Assembly: GCF_001279525.1 (NCBI RefSeq)
Contig: NZ_LGDY01000177.1
Location: 62,001 to 126,000 of the forward strand
DNA from: Nocardia sp. NRRL S-836
GTDB taxonomy: Bacteria > Actinomycetota > Actinomycetes > Mycobacteriales > Pseudonocardiaceae
DNA length: 64,000 bases
Reading direction: 5' to 3'
The first letter of the stretch is position 1. Each line of letters starts with the position of its first letter. Positions 33,633 through 41,593 of the stretch are shown piece after piece. The notes beneath the pieces were generated by a model. That model was given only the letters and a program-made list of their open reading frames with translations, made no database searches and had not been told where the DNA came from. A program made the translations under genes and the position numbers.

Positions 33633-34781
33633 CTAAGCGGTCAGGCCCGGCAGTGTCGCGATCTTTATCAGCGCGGCCCGGTCGAGCACCGGCTCCGGCC
33701 TGGTCGCCGGGGCGTTCCAGTCCGGCACACCGGGGGCGTCGGCGAGGAAGGAGCCGATGTTCAGGCTGCGGATCTCGACATACGTGCCGTCGGGTCGCAA
33801 CGCGCGCACGTCGTAGGCGTAGGCACCGTCCTCCCGGCGCGCGACGCCGGACCTGACCTTGACGCCGTTGACCTGCTCGATCCGGCAGTCGGTGCCCTCG
33901 ACCGGCAGGCAGTCGGGCACGACCGCCGTGGGGTCGCGGTACAGCAGCACCGTCACCGCACCTGTGCCGCGCGCGTCGGTCAGCAGCGCCGAAGCCCTGT
34001 GGCGGCCGTCCTTCTCGACGAACCGCAGCGCGGTCGCCCCCGGCGGGTCCTGCGGCGTCACGCCGGCCGGCAGGACGTTCGCCTGCCGCAGCACGCGGGT
34101 GAGCTCGGCGTCGCGGCCGGAGGTGGCCGACGTCGCCGAGTCCGGTGCGGAGGCGAGCTGCGGCCGGGCCAGGTGCACGACCGTGCCCAGACCGACGACC
34201 AGCACCGTGACCAACGCGGTCGCGACGGCCGTGCGCCTGCGTGCGAGCTTCGTCCTGCCCGCGCGGATGACCTCGCTGCGGCGGATGTTCGACGCCGGCT
34301 CGTCCACCAGCAGCCCGCGCAACGCGGCGAGGCCCTTCGCGGCCTGGCTCTTCACCGTGCCCTCCGTCCTGCCGAGGATGCGGGCGGTCTCGGTGACGCT
34401 CAGGTCCTCCCAGTACCGCAGCACGACGACGGCGCGCTGCCCCGGTGGCAACGCGTCCAGCGCCTGTCGCAGGTCGGGGTCGGCCGCCTGGTCCTCGGGA
34501 GCCGCGCGGTCCGGCACGACGTCGACGGTCCGTTCCCGCTGGAAGAACCCGCGCCGGGTCTCGTCCACGGCGGCGCGCACGACGATCTTGCGCGCGTAGG
34601 CGTCCAGGCTGTCCTTGCGCACGCGTGGCCACGCCACGTAGAGCTTGATCAACGCGGTCTGGACGATGTCTTCGGCGCGGTGCCAGTCGCCGCACAGCAG
34701 AAACGCCGTGCGGCGCATCACGAGAGCCCGTGCGTCGACGAACTCCCCGAACTCGCGGTCCCGCAGATCGCGACGGTCCAA
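33633..34781 (-). CDS. ECF sigma factor fused to a transmembrane/extracytoplasmic domain
   Basis: 382 residues. Region 2 (about 12-75; RTAFLLCGDWHRAEDIVQTA, LDAYARKIVVRAAVD) and region 4 (about 105-160; LPPGQRAVVVLRYWEDLSV, GRTEGTVKSQAAKGLAAL) mark a SigE-family ECF sigma factor. After a basic linker (RTKLARRR), residues 183-206 form one transmembrane helix, followed by about 170 extracytoplasmic residues of unknown fold. In relatives the sigma factor is about 170 residues and the membrane protein is a separate gene. No stop or overlap is visible at the junction. The membrane part may act as a built-in anti-sigma domain. It lies 9 bases from arfB. Confidence 0.8.
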   Translation of the reverse strand: MDRRDLRDREFGEFVDARALVMRRTAFLLCGDWHRAEDIVQTALIKLYVAWPRVRKDSLDAYARKIVVRAAVDETRRGFFQRERTVDVVPDRAAPEDQAADPDLRQALDALPPGQRAVVVLRYWEDLSVTETARILGRTEGTVKSQAAKGLAALRGLLVDEPASNIRRSEVIRAGRTKLARRRTAVATALVTVLVVGLGTVVHLARPQLASAPDSATSATSGRDAELTRVLRQANVLPAGVTPQDPPGATALRFVEKDGRHRASALLTDARGTGAVTVLLYRDPTAVVPDCLPVEGTDCRIEQVNGVKVRSGVARREDGAYAYDVRALRPDGTYVEIRSLNIGSFLADAPGVPDWNAPATRPEPVLDRAALIKIATLPGLTA

Positions 34782-34834
34782 GTCCCCCTCCTCGGTCGTC
34801 GCTTAGTACGTGGCGACGACCGCGGGAGGTTGCC

Positions 34835-35896
34835 TCAGAACCGCGGGTGGTCCCCGACGAGGGAGGCGCCACCCTGCTCGGCCTTCGTGACCTCGCCGAG
34901 CACCCACGACGGCACGTGGCGCGCGGTCAGCACGGCCAGCGCGCGGTCGACGTCCTCCGGCGCGACGACGGCGACCATGCCGACGCCCATGTTGAACGCC
35001 TTCTCCATCTCCTCGCGCTCCACCCGGCCGCGCTGGGCGATGAGCTGGAAGACCGGAGCGGGCGTCCAGGTGCCGCGGTCGAGCTTCGCGTGCAGGCCGT
35101 CGGGCAGCACGCGGGCCAGGTTCGCGGCGAGTCCACCACCGGTGACGTGGGAGAACCCGCGGACCTCTGTCTCGGCGATCAGCGCGAGGCAGTCCTTGGC
35201 GTAGATCTTGGTCGGCTCCAGGAGCTCCTCGCCGAGTGTCCGGCCGAACTCCTCGACGTGGCCCTCCAGCGGCATGCGGGCGATCTCCAGCAGCACGTGG
35301 CGGGCCAGCGAGTAGCCGTTGGAGTGCAGGCCGGACGAGCCCATCGCGATCACGACGTCACCGTCGCGCACCCGGTCGGGACCGAGCAGCTTGGAGTGCT
35401 CGACCACGCCGACGCCGGTGCCGGAGATGTCGTAGTCGTCGTCGCCCATCAGGCCGGGGTGCTCGGCGGTCTCGCCGCCGAGCAACGCGCAGCCGGCCTG
35501 GACGCAGCCCTCGGCGATGCCCTTGACCAGCGCCGCGACCTTGTCCGGCACGACCCGGCCGACCGCGATGTAGTCCTGCACGAACAGCGGCTCGGCACCG
35601 CACACGACCAGGTCGTCCACGATCATGGCGACCAGGTCGATGCCCACGGTGTCGTGCTTGTCGAGCGCCTGCGCGACCGCGATCTTGGTGCCGACGCCGT
35701 CCGTGGAGGAGGCGAGGACCGGCTCCTTCCAGCGGTCGAGCTTGAGCTGGAACAGCCCGGCGAACCCGCCGATGCCACCGAGCACCTCGGGCCGGTGCGC
35801 CTTGGCCGCCCACGGCTTGAGCTTCTCCACCGCCTCGTCACCTGCGGCGATACTGACTCCGGCTGCGGCGTAGGTGGCCTTGGCGCTGTCGGTCAC
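34835..35896 (-). CDS. purM: phosphoribosylformylglycinamidine cyclo-ligase (PurM)
   Basis: 353 residues. AIR synthetase with the ATP-grasp-like PurM fold: STDGVGTKI, GIDLVAMIVDDLVVCGAEPLF, LLGGETAEHPG and GFSHVTGGGLAANLARVLP are all present. It makes aminoimidazole ribonucleotide from FGAM. GTG 35896 is chosen (GGAAG about 9 bases upstream); TTG 35923 would add nine residues. It lies 63 bases downstream of purF, probably in one operon. Confidence 0.95.
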   Translation of the reverse strand: MTDSAKATYAAAGVSIAAGDEAVEKLKPWAAKAHRPEVLGGIGGFAGLFQLKLDRWKEPVLASSTDGVGTKIAVAQALDKHDTVGIDLVAMIVDDLVVCGAEPLFVQDYIAVGRVVPDKVAALVKGIAEGCVQAGCALLGGETAEHPGLMGDDDYDISGTGVGVVEHSKLLGPDRVRDGDVVIAMGSSGLHSNGYSLARHVLLEIARMPLEGHVEEFGRTLGEELLEPTKIYAKDCLALIAETEVRGFSHVTGGGLAANLARVLPDGLHAKLDRGTWTPAPVFQLIAQRGRVEREEMEKAFNMGVGMVAVVAPEDVDRALAVLTARHVPSWVLGEVTKAEQGGASLVGDHPRF

Positions 35897-35959
35897 GTCA
35901 ACTTCTTCCACTTGGTTCTGCAAGCTCAGGGGCGGGCCCGGATCGCGGGCGTACCCGGA

Positions 35960-37465
35960 TCAGGGGCGACGCAGTGCGTCCTCGGCACCATATCCGTTGG
36001 GCAGGACGGGAGCGGCTGAGCCCGCCACGCCCTTGAGGCCCTCCAGCAGGTGCTTGCCGATGAGCGCGTCCGCGGGCAGCTCGATCGGGTACTCGCCGTC
36101 GAAGCACGCCGAGCACAGCCGCGTCTTGGGCTGCTCGGTCGCCGCCACGAGCTGTTCGAGCGACACGTACCCGAGCGAGTCGGCGCCGACCGACCGCCGG
36201 ATGCCGTCGTCGTCCAGGCCGTTCGCGATCAGCTCGGCCCGCGAGGCGAAGTCGATGCCGTAGAAGCACGGCCACTTCACCGGCGGCGAGGCGATCCGCA
36301 CGTGGACCTCCAGCGCACCGGCCTCGCGCAGCATGCGGACGAGCGCGCGCTGGGTGTTGCCGCGCACGATCGAGTCGTCCACGACGACGAGCCGCTTGCC
36401 GCGGATGACGTCGCGCAACGGGTTCAGCTTCAGCCGGATGCCCAGCTGGCGGATCGTCTGCGACGGCTGGATGAACGTGCGGCCGACGTAGGCGTTCTTG
36501 ACCAGGCCCGACCCGTACGGGATGCCGCTGGCCTGGGCGTACCCGATCGCGGCGGGCGTGCCGGACTCCGGCACCGGGATGACCAGGTCGGCCTCGACCG
36601 GGTGCTCCTTGGCGAGCCGGCGGCCGATCTCGACGCGGGTGGCGTGCACGCTGCGCCCGGAGATCGTCGTGTCCGGCCGGGCCAGGTAGACGTACTCGAA
36701 GATGCAGCCCTTGGGCTCGGGGTTCGCGAACCGGCTGGACCGCAGCCCGTCACCGTCGATCGCGATCAGCTCGCCCGGCTCGACCTCGCGCACGAAGCTG
36801 GCGCCGACGATGTCCAGCGCCGCCGTCTCGCTCGCGACGACCCAGCCGCGTTCGAGGCGGCCGAGGACCAGCGGCCGGACGCCGTGCGGGTCACGGGCCG
36901 CGTAGAGCGTGCTCTCGTCGGAGAAGACCAGGCAGAACGCACCGCGGACGGTCGGCAGCAGCTCCAGGGCCGCCTGCTCGATGCCCTTGTCCGCCGCCGT
37001 GTGCGCGAGCAGCCCGGTGAGGATGTCCGAGTCGGTCGTGGCGCCGTTGCGGCTGGTCAGACCCAGCTCCTGCGCCTTCTCCCGCAGCTCGGCGGTGTTC
37101 ACCAGGTTGCCGTTGTGGCCGAGGCTGAGCCCCGACCCCGCGGCGGTGGTGCGGAACGTCGGCTGCGCGTTCTCCCAGGTCGTGGACCCGGTGGTGGAGT
37201 AGCGGCAGTGACCGACGGCCACGTGGCCCTTGAGGCTCTGCAGGACCTGCTCGTCGAACACCTGGCTGACGAGCCCGAGGTCCTTGAAGACGACGACCTG
37301 AGCGCCGTCACCGACCGAGATGCCCGCTGCCTCCTGCCCGCGGTGCTGCAGGGCGTAGAGGCCGTAGTAGGCCATTTTGGAGACGTCCTCGCCAGGAGCC
37401 CAGACGCCGAAGACGCCGCACTCCTCACGAGGTTCCTGTTCGGGCTGGGAATGGTCGGCGACCAC
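35960..37465 (-). CDS. purF: amidophosphoribosyltransferase (PurF)
   Basis: 501 residues, starting at GTG 37465 behind GAGGGAG. After a short propeptide the N-terminal nucleophile Cys is in EECGVFGVW, then the glutaminase domain (ALQHRGQEAAGI, HNGNLVN). The phosphoribosyltransferase domain has the PRPP loop VVVDDSIVRGNT. Iron-sulfur Cys residues are in KWPCFYG and RLCSACFDGEYP. It commits PRPP to purine synthesis. It is the first gene of the purF-purM unit. Confidence 0.95.
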   Translation of the reverse strand: MVADHSQPEQEPREECGVFGVWAPGEDVSKMAYYGLYALQHRGQEAAGISVGDGAQVVVFKDLGLVSQVFDEQVLQSLKGHVAVGHCRYSTTGSTTWENAQPTFRTTAAGSGLSLGHNGNLVNTAELREKAQELGLTSRNGATTDSDILTGLLAHTAADKGIEQAALELLPTVRGAFCLVFSDESTLYAARDPHGVRPLVLGRLERGWVVASETAALDIVGASFVREVEPGELIAIDGDGLRSSRFANPEPKGCIFEYVYLARPDTTISGRSVHATRVEIGRRLAKEHPVEADLVIPVPESGTPAAIGYAQASGIPYGSGLVKNAYVGRTFIQPSQTIRQLGIRLKLNPLRDVIRGKRLVVVDDSIVRGNTQRALVRMLREAGALEVHVRIASPPVKWPCFYGIDFASRAELIANGLDDDGIRRSVGADSLGYVSLEQLVAATEQPKTRLCSACFDGEYPIELPADALIGKHLLEGLKGVAGSAAPVLPNGYGAEDALRRP

Positions 37466-37667
37466 CGAGTTGGCTCCCTCACGACGGGGCTGGCTGCTCT
37501 CCGAGTGTATGTGGAGCGGGGGCCGATATACCCCCATCGCACCCCCGATGAGGTGATGAAACTCATGCCTTCGGCACGCAGAAGCGCCCAATCTGGGCTT
37601 CGCCGGTCCGCGACACCCGATCGAGCGTTGTCCGGTGAGGCCGACCACCCCGCCGCGGTCGTTCCCG

Positions 37668-38006
37668 TCAGGCCTTGCGGCACCCGCTCAGCTCGGTCTG
37701 GACCGGGTTGGTCTGCGTCGCGCCCCGCGAGTGCTGCTTGGCGGTGCAGGTCACCTTGTCGCCCACCTCGGCCGAGCCGCTGATGTCGGCCAGGTCCACG
37801 GTCTGCGGCGACAGCGAGTCCTTGGCCAGCACGCCGCTCGGTGCGGAGCCGGAGAGCTCCAGCTGGGCGCGCTTCACCGGGTCGGAGCCCGCCGACATCT
37901 TGTAGTCGTAGACCTTGGTGACCTCGTAGGTGACCTCCGCCTGCCAGTCGGAGGCGCACCCGGTCAGCACGAGGCAGCCCAGCAGGGCCGCGACCGTCCC
38001 GCGCAT
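37668..38006 (-). CDS. small lipoprotein of unknown function
   Basis: 112 residues. Signal peptide with lipobox VLTGC (Cys at about 17), then about 95 residues of beta-rich sequence with two further Cys (TCTAKQHS and ELSGCRKA) that could form a disulfide; this resembles DUF4333-type envelope lipoproteins in size and Cys spacing, without firm assignment. The start overlaps the stop of the upstream gene (TGATG). The 202 bases between its stop and purF hold the purF upstream region and no gene that I can support. Confidence 0.75.
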   Translation of the reverse strand: MRGTVAALLGCLVLTGCASDWQAEVTYEVTKVYDYKMSAGSDPVKRAQLELSGSAPSGVLAKDSLSPQTVDLADISGSAEVGDKVTCTAKQHSRGATQTNPVQTELSGCRKA

Positions 38007-38761
38007 CAGTGCCCCCGTCCGACCTGCAGGACGTCCAGCACGCGCTGGTCGCCGGTCATCTCCCTGAGGTTCATCCGGTTCCACAGCCAGAAGTAGACCA
38101 GCTCGGCGTCACCGGTCACCTGCGCGTCGCCCTCCTCGCCGGGAGCGGCGGCACGGACCTGCGGCACCTCGGCCGGGGTGAGCGAGATCAGCCACGACTC
38201 GGGCACGTCGGTCGGGCTGACCACGGCGGTGCCGGACACCTCGCTCGGCACGTCGCCCGCGACCTTGGCCGCGACGATCGTGGTCAGGACCTCGTCGATG
38301 CCGTCGGCGCAGAGGTCGGCGTCGGTGGCGGCCACCTCGCGGACCGTGGTCTGCGCGTCGAACCGGCGCAGCACCGTCTCGTGCGCGATGCGGCGGTGCC
38401 ACACCCACGCGAGGTCGGGCGCGGCCGGCGAGAAGGTCCACACCGGCCGGTTGCCCGGTACGGCGGCCAGGATCTCCCTGGCGGCGACCAGCTGCTCGTC
38501 GAGGTACTGCAGCGGCGCGAGGCCGGTGGGCGCGGGCGGCGGCTGCACGGGGTTGCGGCTGCCGGTGCGCAGGTAGGCGGTGGAGGTCTCCAGGAACCGC
38601 GCCAGGTGGACAACCAGGTCCTGCACGGTCCAGCCCGGACGGGTCGGCACCTCGGCGGCCGGGTCGGCGTCGGTCACTGCCTTGCGGAACATCTCCGCCT
38701 GCTCGACGAACACAGCGGTCCACCGCTGGGCCGTCCACCCTGTCTGCACCATGCGCGACAT
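38006..38761 (-). CDS. maleylpyruvate isomerase N-terminal domain protein (TIGR03083 family)
   Basis: 251 residues of the DinB/mycothiol-dependent maleylpyruvate isomerase family. The N-terminal four-helix bundle carries PGWTVQDLVVHLARFLE and WHRRIAHETVLRRFDAQ, whose histidines are the metal ligands of this fold. The C-terminal part resembles the MDMPI C domain. Mycothiol-linked chemistry is likely; the substrate is unknown. ATG 38761 is chosen; ATG 38752 is an alternative. Confidence 0.82.
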   Translation of the reverse strand: MSRMVQTGWTAQRWTAVFVEQAEMFRKAVTDADPAAEVPTRPGWTVQDLVVHLARFLETSTAYLRTGSRNPVQPPPAPTGLAPLQYLDEQLVAAREILAAVPGNRPVWTFSPAAPDLAWVWHRRIAHETVLRRFDAQTTVREVAATDADLCADGIDEVLTTIVAAKVAGDVPSEVSGTAVVSPTDVPESWLISLTPAEVPQVRAAAPGEEGDAQVTGDAELVYFWLWNRMNLREMTGDQRVLDVLQVGRGH

Positions 38762-38847
38762 CGTGCCCGAAACCCTCCGCGCACGAGCGGGGAACCGGTC
38801 ATGATGCTGGTGCGTCGCATGGATCAACGACCAACCAGGGGGTGGCG

Positions 38848-39171
38848 ATGTTCGGCGTTGAGCCCGAGCTGCTGCGCAACGCGTCGAAGGAGTTCGGCAA
38901 CGGCTCCGAGGCGGTGCGCGAGGCGGCGGAGATGATCTCGATGCTCCAGCTCGACGCCGGAGCGCTCGGCGGGGTCGACGCCGCGGCCGAGTTCGCGTCC
39001 GCGCTCGCGAGGTTCGCCGGCACCCACTCGCAGGACCTCCAGCGCGGCTCCGCCTGGTTCACCGACGCGGCCGAAGGGCTCGTGTCGAACGCCGACGCCT
39101 ACCAGCGCACGGACGACGACCACGCCTCGTTCCTGACGAAGATCATGAACGGACTGGGGGGCGGCAAGTGA
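38848..39171 (+). CDS. WXG100-like small helical protein (type VII secretion-related)
   Basis: 107 residues. A helical-hairpin protein of WXG100-like size. The expected WXG turn is not canonical: the region after helix 1 reads LGGVDAAAEFASAL, while GSAWFTDAAEGL lies in helix 2. The start ATG 38848 follows AGGGGG; GTG 38842 is an alternative. It overlaps the hydrolase gene by four bases (GTGA), so the pair is probably produced and exported together as a heterodimer-like complex. That reading is inferred from layout. Confidence 0.7.
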   Translation: MFGVEPELLRNASKEFGNGSEAVREAAEMISMLQLDAGALGGVDAAAEFASALARFAGTHSQDLQRGSAWFTDAAEGLVSNADAYQRTDDDHASFLTKIMNGLGGGK

Positions 39172-41150
39172 GCTACATCGATCCTGAGGGCCTGTACGGC
39201 CGGCTCGCCTCGGGGGACGTCGGCCGCATCGCCGCCGCCGCCGACCCGATCACCGGCGCGATCAGCGCGGTCGGCAGGGCCGCCGAGTCGGTCGCGGCCG
39301 GCGGCAGGACCGCGGTCAGCAGCTGGGTCGGCGAGAGCGCCACGAAGTTCTCCGCACGCGCCGAGCTGTCCGGCACCGCCACGAAGGCCGTCCGCGACCG
39401 CCTCGGTGCCGGCGTGGACATCGTGCAGGCCGCCTCCCGCGCCTACGGGCAGATGCGCGGCGCCGCCGACCACGCGATCGGTGTGTGGCGCAGCCGCCCG
39501 CCCGGTCTCGACGAGCAGCAGACCCGCCAGCTGGCCAACCAGGTCAACGACGCGCTGAACCGGGTCAAGTCCGGCTACGACAACGTGCTGCGGTCGTACG
39601 CCGGCGCGCTCACGAAGATCCCGCCCGGCTTCGAGGAGTCCGCGCGGACCGACTGCGGCTGGGACCGCGCGGCCCAGCGCGGTGGCGGCGGAGGCGCGCT
39701 GCCGCCGATGCCGCCGCCCGGCAGCGACCCGAAGGCCGTCGCCGACTGGTGGAACAAGCTCAGCCAGGCGGAGAAGGACGCCCTGGTCAAGGCGAAGTAC
39801 GAGGAGCTCAGCCAGCTCAAGGGCCTGCCCGCCGACGGCCTCGACGGCGCCAACCGCGAGCGGATCAGGCAGGACCAGATCCGGTTCAACCAGCAGAAGA
39901 ACGACCTGAAGGCGCAGCTCGCGGACCGTGCCGCCCAGCTCGGCGTCGACCCGAACTCCTCCGACGGTCAGCGCGCGCTGCGCAACGACCCGCAGGGTTC
40001 GCAGCTGATGCAGCAGTACGACGAGGCCGCCCGCCGCGCGACGAACGCGGACAACGCGGTCAAGTCGGTGAAGGACGCCGACGCGAAGGCGGCGGCGATC
40101 GGCAAGGACGCCTACGTGCTCAAGTGGAGCCCCGACGGCCCCGGCGCCAAGGAGGGCGCGATGGCGGTCTCGTTCGGCAACCCGGACACTGCGGCCAACC
40201 TCGCCGTGTGCGTCCCCGGAACCACGTCGAAGCTCGGCGACTTCGGCCTCGACCAGGCCGCGAACCTCAGCCAGAAGATGGGTGCCGACGGCGCCGCGAT
40301 CCAGTGGCTCGGCTACGACGCGCCCGAGTTCCTGCCCGGCCAGGTCGACGACCCGGCGCAGGCGAAGGAGGGCGCGGCGATCCTGGCCCAGGACGTCGCC
40401 GAGTACCGCGACCGCAACCCCGGCGCGCACGTCACCGTCATCGGCCACAGCTACGGCAGCACGGTGGTCGGCTACGCCTCGATGGAGCACGGCCTGAAGG
40501 CGGACGACATCGCGTTCGTCGGTTCACCCGGTGTCGGCGCGTCCAACGTGAACCAGCTGTCGGTCGGCGCCGGCCACGTGTACGTCGGCGGCACCGAGCA
40601 CGACCCGGTCGTCCAGGCCACCAGCGGTGACTGGTTCACCAAGGACGGGTCCTCGACCGGCCCGTACGACTCGTCGTTCGGCGCGAAGCAGTTCGGCACG
40701 TCCGGCGAGTCCTGGATCGGCCACGCCCACTCGTCGTACTACGACAAGGGCACCGAGTCGCTCGACAACCTCGCGAAGATCGCCACCGGCCACGGCGGCC
40801 AGGTCAGCGAGCAGCGCTGGCAGGACTCGCCGACGCCGGTCGAGGTGCCCGGCTCCGACCTGCCCGTGGTGGGCCCGGTGCTCGACTGGGGCGTCAACAC
40901 CGGCAAGGAGGTCGTCGACATCGGCGAGGACGTCTGGCGCGGTGGCGGCCAGGTCGCCGACGACATCTCCCGCGGCAACTGGGGCGCGGCCGCCGGTCAC
41001 GCGGCCGACACCGTCGGCGAGGTGGCGAGCGACGTCGGTGACGTCGTGGTCGACACCGTGGGCAACGCGGTCGAGGCCGGCCGCGACGTCGTCGAGGGCG
41101 GCATCGGGATCGTGAAGGGCATCGGCAGCAAGATCGGGTCGTGGTTCTAG
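39168..41150 (+). CDS. large protein: WXG-like N-terminus plus alpha/beta-hydrolase (candidate T7SS effector)
   Basis: 660 residues. The first ~150 are helical, with AVSSWVGESATKFSARAEL resembling a WXG motif. A linker and a coiled region (220-330) follow, then an alpha/beta-hydrolase domain of the DUF1023 type with the nucleophile elbow VIGHSYGSTVVG (Ser428), acid region GGTEHDPVV and a later GHAHSSYY His. The last 90 residues are an amphipathic Gly/Asp/Val-rich tail (VADDISRGNW...VVDTVGNAVE). No Sec signal. The layout suggests a type VII-exported lipase/esterase or toxin; no immunity protein is evident. Confidence 0.78.
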   Translation: MSYIDPEGLYGRLASGDVGRIAAAADPITGAISAVGRAAESVAAGGRTAVSSWVGESATKFSARAELSGTATKAVRDRLGAGVDIVQAASRAYGQMRGAADHAIGVWRSRPPGLDEQQTRQLANQVNDALNRVKSGYDNVLRSYAGALTKIPPGFEESARTDCGWDRAAQRGGGGGALPPMPPPGSDPKAVADWWNKLSQAEKDALVKAKYEELSQLKGLPADGLDGANRERIRQDQIRFNQQKNDLKAQLADRAAQLGVDPNSSDGQRALRNDPQGSQLMQQYDEAARRATNADNAVKSVKDADAKAAAIGKDAYVLKWSPDGPGAKEGAMAVSFGNPDTAANLAVCVPGTTSKLGDFGLDQAANLSQKMGADGAAIQWLGYDAPEFLPGQVDDPAQAKEGAAILAQDVAEYRDRNPGAHVTVIGHSYGSTVVGYASMEHGLKADDIAFVGSPGVGASNVNQLSVGAGHVYVGGTEHDPVVQATSGDWFTKDGSSTGPYDSSFGAKQFGTSGESWIGHAHSSYYDKGTESLDNLAKIATGHGGQVSEQRWQDSPTPVEVPGSDLPVVGPVLDWGVNTGKEVVDIGEDVWRGGGQVADDISRGNWGAAAGHAADTVGEVASDVGDVVVDTVGNAVEAGRDVVEGGIGIVKGIGSKIGSWF

Positions 41151-41157
41151 AACGGTC

Positions 41158-41535
41158 CTAGAACTTCACGACCGGCAGCAGCGCGGACAGGTCGGCTCGG
41201 GTGCCGGAGGCGGTGACCCGGGCCGTGTCCACGGCGTCGGGCCAGGTCAGGGCGCCGATGGCCAGTTCGAGCCAGGTGCGCGGGTCGGTCTCGACCACGT
41301 TCGGGGGCGTGCCGCGGGTGTGCCGGGGGCCCTCGACGCACTGCACGGCGGCGAACGGCGGAACGCGGACCTCGACGCTGCGTCCGGGCGCGACCTGTTC
41401 GAGGGTGCGCAGGCTCAGGCGGACCGCGGCGGCGAGGACGGACCGTTCCGGCTGGTCGGCGGTGCCGTGCAGCCACGGGAGGACGGCTTCGACCGCGGCG
41501 CGCATCTGCGCCGGGTCGACGGGTTTGGCTGGCAC
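41158..41535 (-). CDS. sterol-carrier-family (SCP2-like) protein of the purF neighbourhood
   Basis: 125 residues with an SCP2-like fold; the block VRVPPFAAVQCVEGPRHTRG followed by DPRTWLELAIG is characteristic of the actinobacterial sterol carrier family encoded next to purF (Rv0807 position). It is cytoplasmic with no signal peptide. GTG 41535 has no Shine-Dalgarno sequence, and a TAATCT hexamer ends seven bases upstream, which fits a leaderless mRNA. Here purF is 3.7 kb away because other genes intervene. Confidence 0.82.
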   Translation of the reverse strand: MPAKPVDPAQMRAAVEAVLPWLHGTADQPERSVLAAAVRLSLRTLEQVAPGRSVEVRVPPFAAVQCVEGPRHTRGTPPNVVETDPRTWLELAIGALTWPDAVDTARVTASGTRADLSALLPVVKF

Positions 41536-41542
41536 GGGGGCA

Positions 41543-41587
41543 AGATTAGCGAAGTACCGGCCGCCGATTTGGCGCTGTTGGTATATC
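41543..41587. promoter_or_regulatory. divergent -10 elements for two leaderless genes
   Basis: On the minus strand TAATCT (41548-41543) ends seven bases before GTG 41535. On the plus strand TATATC (41582-41587) ends six bases before GTG 41594. Neither gene has a ribosome site. Both should therefore start transcription at the initiation codon. No clear -35 is seen for either. Confidence 0.45.
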
Positions 41588-41593
41588 TGGACG

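Noticed and set aside
37466..37667. Purine riboswitch or upstream gene before purF
   Set aside because: No purine-aptamer core is recognisable, and frames here have no ribosome site or conserved sequence; treated as purF upstream region.
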